DNA of 64,000 bases from Streptomyces sp. SAI-135 (GTDB taxonomy: Bacteria; Actinomycetota; Actinomycetes; Streptomycetales; Streptomycetaceae). The translations under genes and the position numbers were made by a program. Below the pieces are notes generated by a model that saw nothing but the letters and a program-made list of their open reading frames with translations, had not been told where the DNA came from and made no database searches. Where the stretch lies: assembly GCF_029893805.1 (NCBI RefSeq), contig NZ_JARXYP010000002.1, positions 3,596,001 through 3,660,000 of the forward strand, in the 5' to 3' direction. Positions within the stretch are counted from its first letter, which is position 1; each line of letters opens with the position of its first letter. Positions 45,405 to 54,417 of the stretch are shown in pieces.

Positions 45405-47414
45405 ATGACGTCGACGCCGACGGGCGCCCGGCAGAACTTCGACCCGTCCGACACCACACAGCTCAGGCTGCCTTCGCATCGGACCGGCACACTGCGCCGG
45501 ATAAAGAAGACGCTTCCGAAGTACGACTACGAGCACTACAGCAGATTGGCCGGTCCCCTCACCCAGCCCGACCCGAGCCGGCCCTACAAGGTGCAGTACC
45601 GCTCGCTGATCTCGCAGGAGCCGCACCGCATCAGAGTCGCCCTGATGCTCGCCGCGGCCCCGGTGCTCTCCCTGGTCCTGCTGTTCTGGCTGCTCCAGCC
45701 CGAGCACTGGACCGAGCGCGACTACCCGGCCTTCTCGTGGCTGCCGGCCCTGGACATCGTCATGCTCGTCTCGATCGGCCTGATCGAGTTCTTCCGCTGC
45801 ATGAACGTCCTGTCCAACGCCCACGCCACCCTGGTCGCCCGGGACCCGGTCCCCGTGGTGCCCGAGACCGGCACCAGAGTGGCCTTCCTCACCTCCTTCG
45901 TGCCCGGCAAGGAGCCGCTGGAGATGGTGACGAAGACCCTGGAAGCCGCGGTCAGGATCCGCCACCGCGGCCTCATGCACGTCTGGCTCCTGGACGAGGG
46001 CGACGACCCGGCGGTCAAGGAGGTCTGCGCGCGCCTCGGTGTGCACCACTTCTCCCGCAAGGGCGTCGAGAAGTGGAACCAGCCCAAGGGCCCGCACCGC
46101 GCCAAGACCAAGCACGGCAACTACAACGCCTGGCTGGACGCGCACGGCGACCAGTACGACTTCTTCGCCTCGGTCGACACCGACCACGTGCCGCTGCCCA
46201 ACTACCTGGAGCGGATGCTCGGCTTCTTCCGCGACCCGGACGTCGGCTTCGTGATCGGCCCGCAGGTCTACGGCAACTACGACAACTTCGTCACCAAGGC
46301 CGCCGAGTCCCAGCAGTTCCTCTTCCACGCCCTGATCCAGCGCGCCGGCAACAAGTACGGCGCCCCGATGTTCGTGGGCACCTCGAACGCCGTGCGGATC
46401 AGCGCGCTCAAGCAGATCGGCGGGCTGTACGACTCGATCACCGAGGACATGGCGACCGGGTTCGAGATCCACCGGCACAAGAACCCGGCCACGGGGAGGA
46501 AATGGCGCTCGGTCTACACGCCGGACGTGCTCGCCGTCGGCGAAGGGCCAAGCGCCTGGACCGACTTCTTCACCCAGCAGATGCGCTGGTCGCGAGGGAC
46601 GTACGAGACGATCCTCAAGCAGTACTGGAAGGGCTGGTACTCGCTGCCGCCGAGCAAGCTCTTCAACTACACGATGATGATCATCTTCTACCCGATGTCC
46701 GCCCTCAACTGGATCCTCGCGGCCCTGAGCTGCGCGCTGTTCCTGGGCCTGGGCGCCTCGGGTGTGAACATCGACCCCACCGTGTGGCTGATGCTCTACG
46801 GCAACGCCTCCGCGCTCCAGATCGGCCTGTACATCTGGAACCGCCGCCACAACGTCTCCCCGCACGAGCCCGAGGGCTCCGGCGGTGTCGCGGGCATGGT
46901 GATGTCGGCGCTGTCCGCACCGCTGTACGCGAAGGCGCTGATCGACTCGGTGCTGCGGCGCAAGAGCAAGTTCGTGGTCACGCCCAAGGGCGACTCGGCC
47001 AGCCCCGACCGGTGGTTCGGCACCTTCCGCTACCACTGGTACTTCATCGCGATCTTCGGTGGCTCGATCGGTGCCGGTGTCGTCCTCGGGCACTCGCACC
47101 CCGCGATGATCATCTGGGCGACCTTCGCCATGCTGATCACCGCGACCCCGATCTTCACCTGGCGGCACATGCTGCGCCAGACGAAGAAGAAGCCCGCCGC
47201 GTCCGCCGAGCAGCCGCAGGGGCCGGTGGTACCGGCTCAGGTCGCGGCGCAGCACCAGCCGCAACCGCTGCCGGCCCAGCAGGCCCCGGCCCAGCACGCA
47301 CCGGCCCACAAGCCGACCTGGGCCGCCGCTCCTTCACCGGGCACCGCGGACGACGGGGGCAGCGACCAGACCATGCAGATCGCCCTTGGTGGACTTGGGG
47401 GACGTAAGGAATGA
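45405..47414 (+). CDS. cslA: Cellulose synthase-like glycosyltransferase CslA
   Basis: 669-aa membrane family 2 glycosyltransferase. Membrane helices near residues 76-96 and 115-135 precede the catalytic domain, which carries D197 (LLDEGDD), the UDP-sugar site D258-T-D260, the catalytic base in TED (about 346-348) and QQMRW (391-395). Several helices and a Gln/Pro/Ala-rich tail follow. In S. coelicolor and S. lividans CslA makes a beta-glucan at hyphal tips, with GlxA. Its stop overlaps the glxA ATG (ATGA). Confidence 0.93.
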   Translation: MTSTPTGARQNFDPSDTTQLRLPSHRTGTLRRIKKTLPKYDYEHYSRLAGPLTQPDPSRPYKVQYRSLISQEPHRIRVALMLAAAPVLSLVLLFWLLQPEHWTERDYPAFSWLPALDIVMLVSIGLIEFFRCMNVLSNAHATLVARDPVPVVPETGTRVAFLTSFVPGKEPLEMVTKTLEAAVRIRHRGLMHVWLLDEGDDPAVKEVCARLGVHHFSRKGVEKWNQPKGPHRAKTKHGNYNAWLDAHGDQYDFFASVDTDHVPLPNYLERMLGFFRDPDVGFVIGPQVYGNYDNFVTKAAESQQFLFHALIQRAGNKYGAPMFVGTSNAVRISALKQIGGLYDSITEDMATGFEIHRHKNPATGRKWRSVYTPDVLAVGEGPSAWTDFFTQQMRWSRGTYETILKQYWKGWYSLPPSKLFNYTMMIIFYPMSALNWILAALSCALFLGLGASGVNIDPTVWLMLYGNASALQIGLYIWNRRHNVSPHEPEGSGGVAGMVMSALSAPLYAKALIDSVLRRKSKFVVTPKGDSASPDRWFGTFRYHWYFIAIFGGSIGAGVVLGHSHPAMIIWATFAMLITATPIFTWRHMLRQTKKKPAASAEQPQGPVVPAQVAAQHQPQPLPAQQAPAQHAPAHKPTWAAAPSPGTADDGGSDQTMQIALGGLGGRKE

Positions 47415-49348
47415 ACGACCGTGCAGGCCGCCGCCGCGCCCGTCGACTCGCGATCGGTACGGCGGTGGTGCTCGCGCTGGCCGGGATGAACGGCCCGTGG
47501 CTGTACCGCTTCGGGACGGAGAAATACCACCAGTACCAAATCAACAAGCCCGAGTACAAAGCCGAGAACGGCAAGTGGGAGATCGTCGACTTTCCCGAGG
47601 AGTACCGGCAGAACACCATCCACGCGGCGCTGCTGCGCACCGGGAAGGTGCTGCTGGTGGCGGGCTCCGGCAACAACCAGGACAACTTCGACGCGAAGAA
47701 GTTCGACACCCGGATCTGGGACCCGGTCAAGGGCACGATCAAGAAGGTGCCGACGCCCAGCGACCTGTTCTGCACCGGGCACACCCAGCTGGCGAACGGC
47801 AATCTGCTGATCGCCGGTGGCACCAAGCGGTACGAGAAGCTCAAGGGCGACGTCACCAAGGCCGGCGGCCTGATGATCGTGCACAACGAGAACCCGGACC
47901 AGCCGATCACCCTGCCCGCGGGCACCAAGTTCACCGGCAAGGAGAACGGCCGGACCTTCGTGTCCAAGGACCCGGTGGTAGTGGAACGGGCCACCAAGGT
48001 CTTCGACAAGGCGACCGGGAAGTTCCTGCGCAACGACCCCGGGCTCGGGCGTATCTACGTCGAGGCGCAGAAGAGCGGCGCCAAGTACGAGACGGGCACC
48101 CAGGACAACTACCGGATCCAGGGGCTCACCGGGACCGACGCGCGCAACACCTACGGGATCGCGCAGAAGCTGGCGCTCGACAAGAAGGACTTCCAGGGGA
48201 TCCGGGACGCCTTCGAGTTCGACCCGGTCGCCGAGAAGTACATCAAGGTCGACCCGATGAAGGAGGCCCGCTGGTATCCGACGCTCACCACCCTGAGCGA
48301 CGGGAAGATCCTCAGCGTCTCCGGGCTCGACGACATCGGTCAGCTGGTGCCGGGCAAGAACGAGGTCTTCGACCCGAAGACCAAGAAGTGGACGTACACG
48401 TCGAAGGTCCGTCAGTTCCCGACCTACCCCGCGCTGTTCCTCATGCAGAACGGCAAGGTCTTCTACTCGGGGTCGAACGCGGGCTACGGGCCGGACAACG
48501 TGGGGCGCGATCCGGGCGTCTGGGACGTGGACAGCAACAAGTTCACGAAGATCCCCGGGCTCAGCGACGCCGACAGGATGGAGACCTCCGGGACCGTGCT
48601 GCTGCCTCCGGCGCAGGACGAGAAGTACATGGTGATCGGGGGCGGCGGGGTCGGCGAGTCCAAGCTGTCCAGCAACCGGACGCGGATCGTGGACCTGAAG
48701 GCGGACAGCCCGAAGTTCGTGGACGGGCCGACGCTGGAGAAGGGGACGCGGTATCCGCAGGCGTCGATCCTTCCCGACGACTCGGTGCTGGTGTCCGGCG
48801 GGTCGGAGGACTACCGCGGACGCGGTGACTCCAACATCCTCCAGGCCCGGCTGTACCACCCGGACACCAACACCTTCGAGTCGGTGGCCGACCCTCTGGT
48901 AGGGCGCAACTACCACTCCGGGTCGCTGCTGCTGCCGGACGGGCGGGTGATGTTCTTCGGGTCGGACTCGCTGTACGGGGACAAGGCGAACACCAAGCCG
49001 GGCACCTTCGAGCAGCGGATCGAGATCTACACCCCGCCCTATCTGTACCGGGACTCCCGGCCCTCGCTGTCCGGGGGGCCGCAGACGATCGCCCGGGGGG
49101 CCTCGGGGACGTTCACCTCGCCGCAGGCTTCCGCGATCAGGAAGGTGCGGTTGATCCGGCCCAGTGCGTCGACCCATGTGACCGACGTGGACCAGCGGTC
49201 CGTCGAGCTGAAGTTCACGGTGTCCGGGGACAAGGTGAAGGTGACGGTGCCGGAGAACAAGAACCTGGTGCAGTCGGGGTGGTACATGCTGTTCGCCGCC
49301 GACGACCAGGGGACGCCGTCGAAGGCACAGTGGGTTCGGGTGCCGTAG
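47411..49348 (+). CDS. glxA: Copper radical oxidase GlxA
   Basis: 645-aa galactose-oxidase-fold enzyme with one N-terminal membrane anchor (LAIGTAVVLALAGMNGPWLY). Active-site residues are C121 (SDLFCTGH), which should cross-link to Y289 in RWYPT, W288 stacking above it, Y501-H502 (RNYHSG) and H589 (STHVTD). In Streptomyces GlxA matures the CslA glycan at the tip and needs copper. Co-translated with cslA. Confidence 0.93.
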   Translation: MNDRAGRRRARRLAIGTAVVLALAGMNGPWLYRFGTEKYHQYQINKPEYKAENGKWEIVDFPEEYRQNTIHAALLRTGKVLLVAGSGNNQDNFDAKKFDTRIWDPVKGTIKKVPTPSDLFCTGHTQLANGNLLIAGGTKRYEKLKGDVTKAGGLMIVHNENPDQPITLPAGTKFTGKENGRTFVSKDPVVVERATKVFDKATGKFLRNDPGLGRIYVEAQKSGAKYETGTQDNYRIQGLTGTDARNTYGIAQKLALDKKDFQGIRDAFEFDPVAEKYIKVDPMKEARWYPTLTTLSDGKILSVSGLDDIGQLVPGKNEVFDPKTKKWTYTSKVRQFPTYPALFLMQNGKVFYSGSNAGYGPDNVGRDPGVWDVDSNKFTKIPGLSDADRMETSGTVLLPPAQDEKYMVIGGGGVGESKLSSNRTRIVDLKADSPKFVDGPTLEKGTRYPQASILPDDSVLVSGGSEDYRGRGDSNILQARLYHPDTNTFESVADPLVGRNYHSGSLLLPDGRVMFFGSDSLYGDKANTKPGTFEQRIEIYTPPYLYRDSRPSLSGGPQTIARGASGTFTSPQASAIRKVRLIRPSASTHVTDVDQRSVELKFTVSGDKVKVTVPENKNLVQSGWYMLFAADDQGTPSKAQWVRVP

Positions 49349-49355
49349 GACCAGG

Positions 49356-49393
49356 AACGCTCCCGCACCCGTGCTGTCGGGTGCGGGAGCGTT
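49356..49393. terminator. Terminator after glxA
   Basis: AACGCTCCCGCACCC and GGGTGCGGGAGCGTT form a perfect 15-bp stem with an 8-nt loop, seven bases after the glxA stop and before a convergent gene. Confidence 0.9.
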
Positions 49394-49424
49394 GGTGTCC
49401 GGTCGCGCCACGCGGTGACGGTGG

Positions 49425-49778
49425 TCAGGCGGTGAACATCGTCATGACGGCGGCGATCCTTCCGTCGCGGACGGTGATGACGTCGATCCCGCGGACGGCG
49501 GGCGTGCCGGGCGGACCGAAGGCCCAGGCGAGTGCTCCGGAGTGGGGGCCGGCATAACGCCGGCCGTCCTCGGTGAACTCGAAGTCGGCGGGGGCGTCGG
49601 CGAGGAGGGCGGCGGCCTTGTCCGCGAGGGCGTCGCGTCCGGTGGTGGCGCCTTCCGGGTCGGTGAAGACGACGTCCTCGGTGTAGATGCGGTCGATGGC
49701 CGCGCGGCGGGTTGCGGCGTCACGGTTGCCGAAGACTTCGTGCAGGTTGGCCGCGAGCAGGTCGGTCACGTTGTGCAT
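49425..49778 (-). CDS. SnoaL/NTF2-like protein
   Basis: 117-aa protein of the SnoaL-like fold: AANLHEVFGNRDAATRRAAI, EDVVFTDPEGATTGRDALAD and VRGIDVITVRDGRIAAVMTM. Such small proteins are isomerases, hydrolases or ligand carriers. 62 bp downstream of the SDR gene on the same strand, so probably in its operon and under the TetR regulator. Confidence 0.82.
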   Translation of the reverse strand: MHNVTDLLAANLHEVFGNRDAATRRAAIDRIYTEDVVFTDPEGATTGRDALADKAAALLADAPADFEFTEDGRRYAGPHSGALAWAFGPPGTPAVRGIDVITVRDGRIAAVMTMFTA

Positions 49779-49840
49779 GGTTCCTTCAAGGGTGCGCTCG
49801 TGTCAGGTGCCTGGAGGGGGTTGGGTGGCTGCGGTGCCGG

Positions 49841-50587
49841 TCAGATCTGGCTTGCGCCGCCGTCGACGTATATCTCGGCACCGGTCATGTAGCTGCTGGC
49901 CTCACCGGCGAGGAAGAGGACCGTCTCGGCGATCTCCTCCGGGCGGCCCAGACGCTGCATGGGGACTCCGGCAGCCAGGCCCTCAAGCAGTTGTTCGGCG
50001 GCCTCGGGGGTGCCCGCGAGACCGCTGAGGCCGGGCGTCCCGATCGGGCCGGGGGCGATGCTGTTGACGCGGATGCCGCGGGTGACGAGTTCCGCCGCCC
50101 AGCTGCGGGTCAGGGAGCGCAGCGCGGCCTTGGTCGCGGCGTAGACGCTGAAGGAGGCGGCGCCCTTGGTGTCGATGTTGGAGCTGGTCAGGATGACCGA
50201 CGCGCCCGGGCGGAGCAACGGGAGCGCCTTCTGCACGGTGAACAGGGTGCCCGCGACGTTGGTGTTGAAGGTGTCGGCGTAGTGGTCCCAGGTGATGTCG
50301 GGCAGAGCCGCGAACGCTCCGCCGCCCGCGTTGGCGAAGACGATGTCGAGGCTGCCGTGCCGCTGGATCTGGTCGAAGAGGCGGTCGAGGTCGCCGAGGT
50401 CGGCGACATCGGCTCGTACTCCTGTGGCGCGGTCGCCGATGGAGGCCACCGCCTCGTCGAGCGCCTGCTGCCGGCGGCCGGTGAGGAAGACGTGGGCGCC
50501 TTCCGCAGCGAGCCGTCGTGCGGCGGCCAGGCCGATGCCGGACGTGGCACCGGTGACGAGGGCGGTCTTGCCGTCGAGCTGACCCAT
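49841..50587 (-). CDS. Short-chain dehydrogenase/reductase
   Basis: 248-aa classical SDR: nucleotide loop TGATSGIG, NAGGG, catalytic serine in ILTSSNIDT, and YAATK as the Tyr-x3-Lys pair. VDGGASQI is a typical C-terminus. ATG at 50587 follows GGAG. Divergent from a TetR gene; one copy of a shared palindrome lies 19 bp upstream. Confidence 0.9.
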   Translation of the reverse strand: MGQLDGKTALVTGATSGIGLAAARRLAAEGAHVFLTGRRQQALDEAVASIGDRATGVRADVADLGDLDRLFDQIQRHGSLDIVFANAGGGAFAALPDITWDHYADTFNTNVAGTLFTVQKALPLLRPGASVILTSSNIDTKGAASFSVYAATKAALRSLTRSWAAELVTRGIRVNSIAPGPIGTPGLSGLAGTPEAAEQLLEGLAAGVPMQRLGRPEEIAETVLFLAGEASSYMTGAEIYVDGGASQI

Positions 50588-50605
50588 GAGGGGTTCTCCA
50601 TTTCT

Positions 50606-50619
50606 GTACCGTTCGGTAC
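50606..50619. promoter_or_regulatory. TetR-type operator, SDR side
   Basis: GTACCGTTCGGTAC has perfect 6-bp arms around TT. It is near the start of the SDR gene and nearly repeated 61 bp away on the TetR side. Confidence 0.75.
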
Positions 50620-50666
50620 TCAAGTCGTTCACCCGTGGAGAACCGCGGCACCCGGGCAGCTATTCC

Positions 50667-50680
50667 GTACCGTTCGGTTA
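50667..50680. promoter_or_regulatory. TetR-type operator, regulator side
   Basis: GTACCGTTCGGTTA differs from the other copy at its last two bases. Located 31 bp before the TetR gene, consistent with autoregulation plus control of the divergent SDR gene. Confidence 0.75.
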
Positions 50681-50710
50681 AAATTTCGGCGACCGACACA
50701 GGAGGGCGTC

Positions 50711-51322
50711 ATGGCGGTACGCGGCAGACCCCGGGGCTTCGACGCGGAGGCCGCGCTAGACCGTGCGGTGGAGGTCTTCTGGCGCCAGGGCTACGACGGC
50801 GCGTCGCTCACCGACCTCACCGAGGCGATGGGCATCAACCGCACGAGCATGTACGCGGCGTTCGGCAACAAGGAGCAGCTCTTCCACCGTGCCGTCGCCC
50901 GCTACGCCGAGGCCGACATGGCCTACGCCCGCGAGGCTCTCGCGGAGCCGACCGCCTATGCGGTCATCGAGTCCTTCCTGCGCGCCAACGCCGACGCGCT
51001 CACCCGCCCAGACCGCCCCTCCGGATGCCTGTCCGTGCAGGGCGGCCTGGCCGAGGGCGGCGACAGCGGCCGCATCGCCCGGTTCCTGGCCGACAGCCGC
51101 CTCGCCGGGGAACGCGCCCTCGCGCAGCGTCTGGCCCGCGCCGTCGAGGAGGGCGACCTGCCCGCGGGGACCGACCCGCACGCACTCGCCCGCTATGTGA
51201 TGGTCGTCAGCGAAGGCAATGCCGTGCACGCGGCCGCCGGCGCGGCCCGTGCGGCCCTCCACACCACCGTCGACATCGCCCTGCAGGCCGTGCCCCGGCC
51301 GCACGCGCAGGTGAGCGCCTGA
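50711..51322 (+). CDS. TetR-family regulator
   Basis: 203-aa regulator: N-terminal HTH (GFDAEAALDRAVEVFWRQGY, ASLTDLTEAMGINRTSMYAA, FGNKEQLFHRA) and a C-terminal domain of the group that often controls SDR genes. GGAGG precedes ATG 50711. Likely represses itself and the SDR-SnoaL pair through the two palindromes; the ligand is unknown. Confidence 0.88.
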   Translation: MAVRGRPRGFDAEAALDRAVEVFWRQGYDGASLTDLTEAMGINRTSMYAAFGNKEQLFHRAVARYAEADMAYAREALAEPTAYAVIESFLRANADALTRPDRPSGCLSVQGGLAEGGDSGRIARFLADSRLAGERALAQRLARAVEEGDLPAGTDPHALARYVMVVSEGNAVHAAAGAARAALHTTVDIALQAVPRPHAQVSA

Positions 51323-51334
51323 CTTGGCTACGGC

Positions 51335-52375
51335 CTACGTGTCCGACCCTCGCGCCAGTTTCAGGGCGTAGTCGGACCACCACTCCCCCGCCTTCGGGCC
51401 GCCCTTGCACTCGCCGTCCGACTCTCCCGGGCGCTTGACCCACAGGTAGGCGTCGACCAACGGGTCCGCCGTCCTTATGGTCGGGGTCTCTCCCAGGGCC
51501 CTGCCCGGCGGGTTGCACCAGCGCTCGTTCTCGTCGCCGTCCTTGTACGGGCCGTTGCCGTTGCGGCTGGTGTCGATGACGAAGTGTTTGTTGCCGACCT
51601 TGGCGGAGAGCTGCTTGCCGTAGGCGATGGAGTCCTCGGTGGAGTAGAAGTTGGAGACGTTCACCGAGAAACCGTCGGCCTTGGCGATGCCGGCCCACTT
51701 GAGGGGTTCGAAGATCTGGTCGGGGTGGCCCCAGCCCGCGTTGCCCGCGTCCAGGTAGACCTTGGTGTTCTTCAGGGACTTGAGCTTCTCGACCGCACCG
51801 GTGAGCAGGTCATAGCGCTCCTCGTGGAACTCGTCCTTCGTGCAGCCGTCGACCAGGTGCAGGACGGCGTCCGGTTCGAGGATCACCGTCGCGGAGCGGT
51901 CGCCGATGCCCGCGGCCACGCCGTCGATCCAGGTCCGGTAGGCGTTGCCGTCGGCGGCGCCGCCCTGGGAGTACTGGCCGCAGTCGCGGTGCGGGATGTT
52001 GTAGAGGACGAGGAGGGCCGTACGGCCGGCCTTGTCGGCGGCCTCGGTGAAACCGCGCGCCTCCTGCTCCGGGTTCTCCGGGCCGATCCACTCCCCCGTG
52101 GGCTGCTGGGCGATCTTGCGGATCTGTTCCGCCTCGTCGTCCTTGCCGCTCTTCAGGTAGGCCGCGACCTGCTGGGCCGCGTTGCCGTCCGGGTTGACCC
52201 AGAACGGGTCGGCCTCCTTGGGCTGCTGGGTGATCCCCGCGCCGCCCTTGTCTCCTTCGTCCCCCTTTTTCGTGTCGTCCGGCGTCGAGCACGCGGCGAG
52301 CAGCAGTGCCGCCCCCAGCACCGCCGCCGAAGCCCGTGCGCGGGCCGCCCTCCTGGCCCCCCTGCTGACGTACAT
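51335..52375 (-). CDS. GH6 beta-1,4-glucanase lipoprotein (CslZ-like)
   Basis: 346-aa glycoside hydrolase 6. Lipobox LLAAC follows a basic N-terminus, so it is membrane-anchored outside. The catalytic segments are YNIPHRDCGQYSQGG (acid), VILEPDAVLH and VIDTSRNGNGP. A GH6 enzyme gene lies next to cslA-glxA in S. coelicolor (SCO2838, CslZ) and is thought to act on the CslA glucan. Here an SDR-TetR pair is inserted between. ATG at 52375 follows a GGGGGG ribosome site. No cellulose-binding module. Confidence 0.88.
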   Translation of the reverse strand: MYVSRGARRAARARASAAVLGAALLLAACSTPDDTKKGDEGDKGGAGITQQPKEADPFWVNPDGNAAQQVAAYLKSGKDDEAEQIRKIAQQPTGEWIGPENPEQEARGFTEAADKAGRTALLVLYNIPHRDCGQYSQGGAADGNAYRTWIDGVAAGIGDRSATVILEPDAVLHLVDGCTKDEFHEERYDLLTGAVEKLKSLKNTKVYLDAGNAGWGHPDQIFEPLKWAGIAKADGFSVNVSNFYSTEDSIAYGKQLSAKVGNKHFVIDTSRNGNGPYKDGDENERWCNPPGRALGETPTIRTADPLVDAYLWVKRPGESDGECKGGPKAGEWWSDYALKLARGSDT

Positions 52376-52538
52376 CCAATTCCCCCCTGGGTGCACCGTG
52401 GCAAGTCTCAATCGTGACACACCGCTCGCGCCGCTCACGAGGTCGCCGGAGCCTTGTCCAGGAGCTGTTACAGCCCCGAGGGTCGGGGTAGGTGCGCGCC
52501 GTACGGGGGCGCTCGTCGATGAAGGGGAGTGCTCAGCG

Positions 52539-53330
52539 ATGCGGTACGGCACCAGGGAGATCCTCCTGGCCTCGGCGCTGGTGGAGGCGGCGGACACCCT
52601 CGTCGACGGCTTCGAGGCCACCCGGTACTTACAACGGGTCTCCGACCACTGCGTGGAGCTGCTCCACGCGCGCGCGGCCGGGGTGATGCTCATCGACGGC
52701 GGCCGGTCGGTGTCCCTTGCCGCCAGCAGCCGGCACGAGCAGGTGGCGCTGGACCTGCTGGAGGCGCAGCACGGCGGCGGGCCCTGTCTGGACAGCTACG
52801 GTTCGGGGCAGCCCGTGCCGCCCGTCTCCATACGGGTCGCCCACGCGGACGCCCGCTGGCCCGACTTCACCGAACGGGCCCTCCGGCACGACATCGTGAC
52901 GACGTTCGCGGTCCCGCTGCGCCGCCGCGACCACCTGCTGGGCGCCCTCAACGTGTTCGTGCCCACGCTGCCCGACACCAGCCCGGCCGACGACGTGACC
53001 CCCGAGCTCCATGTCGCCCAGGCCCTCGCCGACGCCGCCGCCCTCGGTCTGCAGAACCGTCACACCTACGCCCGGTACCGCACGTTGTCGGGACAGTTGC
53101 AGGAAGCCCTGTCGAGCAGGGTCCGCATCGAGCAGGCCAAGGGGATGCTCGCCGAGCGCTGGAGCGTCCCCGCCGACCGGGCCTTCATGGCGCTACGGCA
53201 GTACGCGCGACGCCACCGGCTGCCCCTGGACCAGGTGGCGAGCACGGTCATCGAGGGCGCCGAGGACGCTGCCGAGCTGCGCCGGGAGATCGGCGGAAGC
53301 GCTGACGGACCCGCTGACGGACCCGCGTGA
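52539..53330 (+). CDS. GAF-ANTAR RNA-binding regulator with a TTA codon
   Basis: 263-aa protein: GAF sensor domain (about residues 20-160) and C-terminal ANTAR domain (VRIEQAKGMLAERWSVPADR to VASTVIEGAEDAA), which binds paired hairpins in mRNA leaders to stop termination. Codon 31 (52629-52631) is TTA, the rare leucine codon that in Streptomyces needs the bldA tRNA, so the gene is probably expressed only late in development. ATG at 52539. Divergent from the GH6 gene. Confidence 0.85.
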   Translation: MRYGTREILLASALVEAADTLVDGFEATRYLQRVSDHCVELLHARAAGVMLIDGGRSVSLAASSRHEQVALDLLEAQHGGGPCLDSYGSGQPVPPVSIRVAHADARWPDFTERALRHDIVTTFAVPLRRRDHLLGALNVFVPTLPDTSPADDVTPELHVAQALADAAALGLQNRHTYARYRTLSGQLQEALSSRVRIEQAKGMLAERWSVPADRAFMALRQYARRHRLPLDQVASTVIEGAEDAAELRREIGGSADGPADGPA

Positions 53331-53537
53331 ACCCAGGGCCACCAGGGCGTATGACGGAGAGCCACGAGCACGGGACGTGGCGTCAGCCGGCCTCTAGGCC
53401 CGGGCGCTCATCCGTTCTAGAGTCTTCTCATAGGTTACGGCCCCAGCCCCTGGCCGAGTCACCACCACCGAGCCTCCAGGCCTCCCGCGCCGTCGCCGGG
53501 TTACTCCCGCAGCCCGAGCGGGTGCGGTCGAGGACCA

Positions 53538-53579
53538 GCCCGGTCGGCGGCTTCGGGGGGAGCGGGTCGCCGACCGGGC
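53538..53579. terminator. Hairpin between convergent ANTAR and sortase genes
   Basis: Perfect 12-bp inverted repeat (GCCCGGTCGGCG / CGCCGACCGGGC) with an 18-nt loop. The 268-bp gap around it has no supported gene. Confidence 0.75.
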
Positions 53580-53598
53580 CGGGTGGCGCCCCCGGTCC

Positions 53599-54411
53599 TC
53601 ACAGGCCGGTGCCGGTCAGATACGCCGAGACGATCACGTTCGCCGTGTAGCTGCGGCTCGCCCGGTCGAAGGTGCCGCCGCAGGTGATCAGTCGCAGTTC
53701 GGCGCGGCCCGGCACGTGTGGGCCGTAGGCCAGGCGGGCGTCGAAGTCCTCCCGGCTGAGGACCCGCACGTCGTCGACGGTGAACTCGGCGACCCTGCCG
53801 TCGTCACGGATCACCCGAACCGTCTCGCCCGGATCCAGGCTGCTGATCCGGTGGAAGACGGCGGGCCGGGTCTCGGTGTCGACGTGGCCCACCATCAGCG
53901 CCGTCCCCGCGGCCCCGGGTTTCGCGCCGGCCGCGTACCAGCCGACGACCCCGGGCTGGTCGAAGGGCGGCGGGGCGGGGGCACCCCGGGCGTCCAGGCC
54001 GCGGGCCACCACGGGCGCCTGCACCCCGAGGCCCGGGATGTCGAGGCGCTGCGGCCGCGCACCCGTCAACGGCCGTGCGGGGGGCGGGAGTTCGGACGCT
54101 CCGGACAGGCGTCCGAGTGCGGCTGCGTCTCCGGTGGCGGGCGCGGACAGGCCGTGCCGTACGTCGGTGGCCTCGCGCCCCCACAGCCACAGTCCGAGCA
54201 GCAGGACCGCCCAGACCGCAGCGGCCGGCAGACGTCCGGTGGCGAAGGCGCGTCCGTAGGGGGTACGTCCCTGGGAGGCGCGACCGGAGCGGGCGCGACC
54301 GGGGAGAGCGCGACTGCGGCGGGTGCGACTGTGGCGGGCGCGACCGGGGAGGCGGTAGGCGAGGCGGTCGATGCGACGGTCGGTGCGGCGGTCGGTGCGG
54401 CGGTCGGACAT
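53599..54411 (-). CDS. Class F sortase
   Basis: 270-aa membrane transpeptidase. The N-terminal 60 residues are highly basic with DRRTDRR repeats, then one membrane helix (AAAVWAVLLLGLWLWG). The sortase barrel carries H176 (VGHVDT), catalytic C244 (LITCGG) and R253 (ASRSYT). Class F enzymes in actinomycetes usually lack dedicated pilin operons. Six bases after the upstream membrane-protein gene, so co-transcribed. Confidence 0.88.
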   Translation of the reverse strand: MSDRRTDRRTDRRIDRLAYRLPGRARHSRTRRSRALPGRARSGRASQGRTPYGRAFATGRLPAAAVWAVLLLGLWLWGREATDVRHGLSAPATGDAAALGRLSGASELPPPARPLTGARPQRLDIPGLGVQAPVVARGLDARGAPAPPPFDQPGVVGWYAAGAKPGAAGTALMVGHVDTETRPAVFHRISSLDPGETVRVIRDDGRVAEFTVDDVRVLSREDFDARLAYGPHVPGRAELRLITCGGTFDRASRSYTANVIVSAYLTGTGL

Positions 54412-54417
54412 CGCGGG

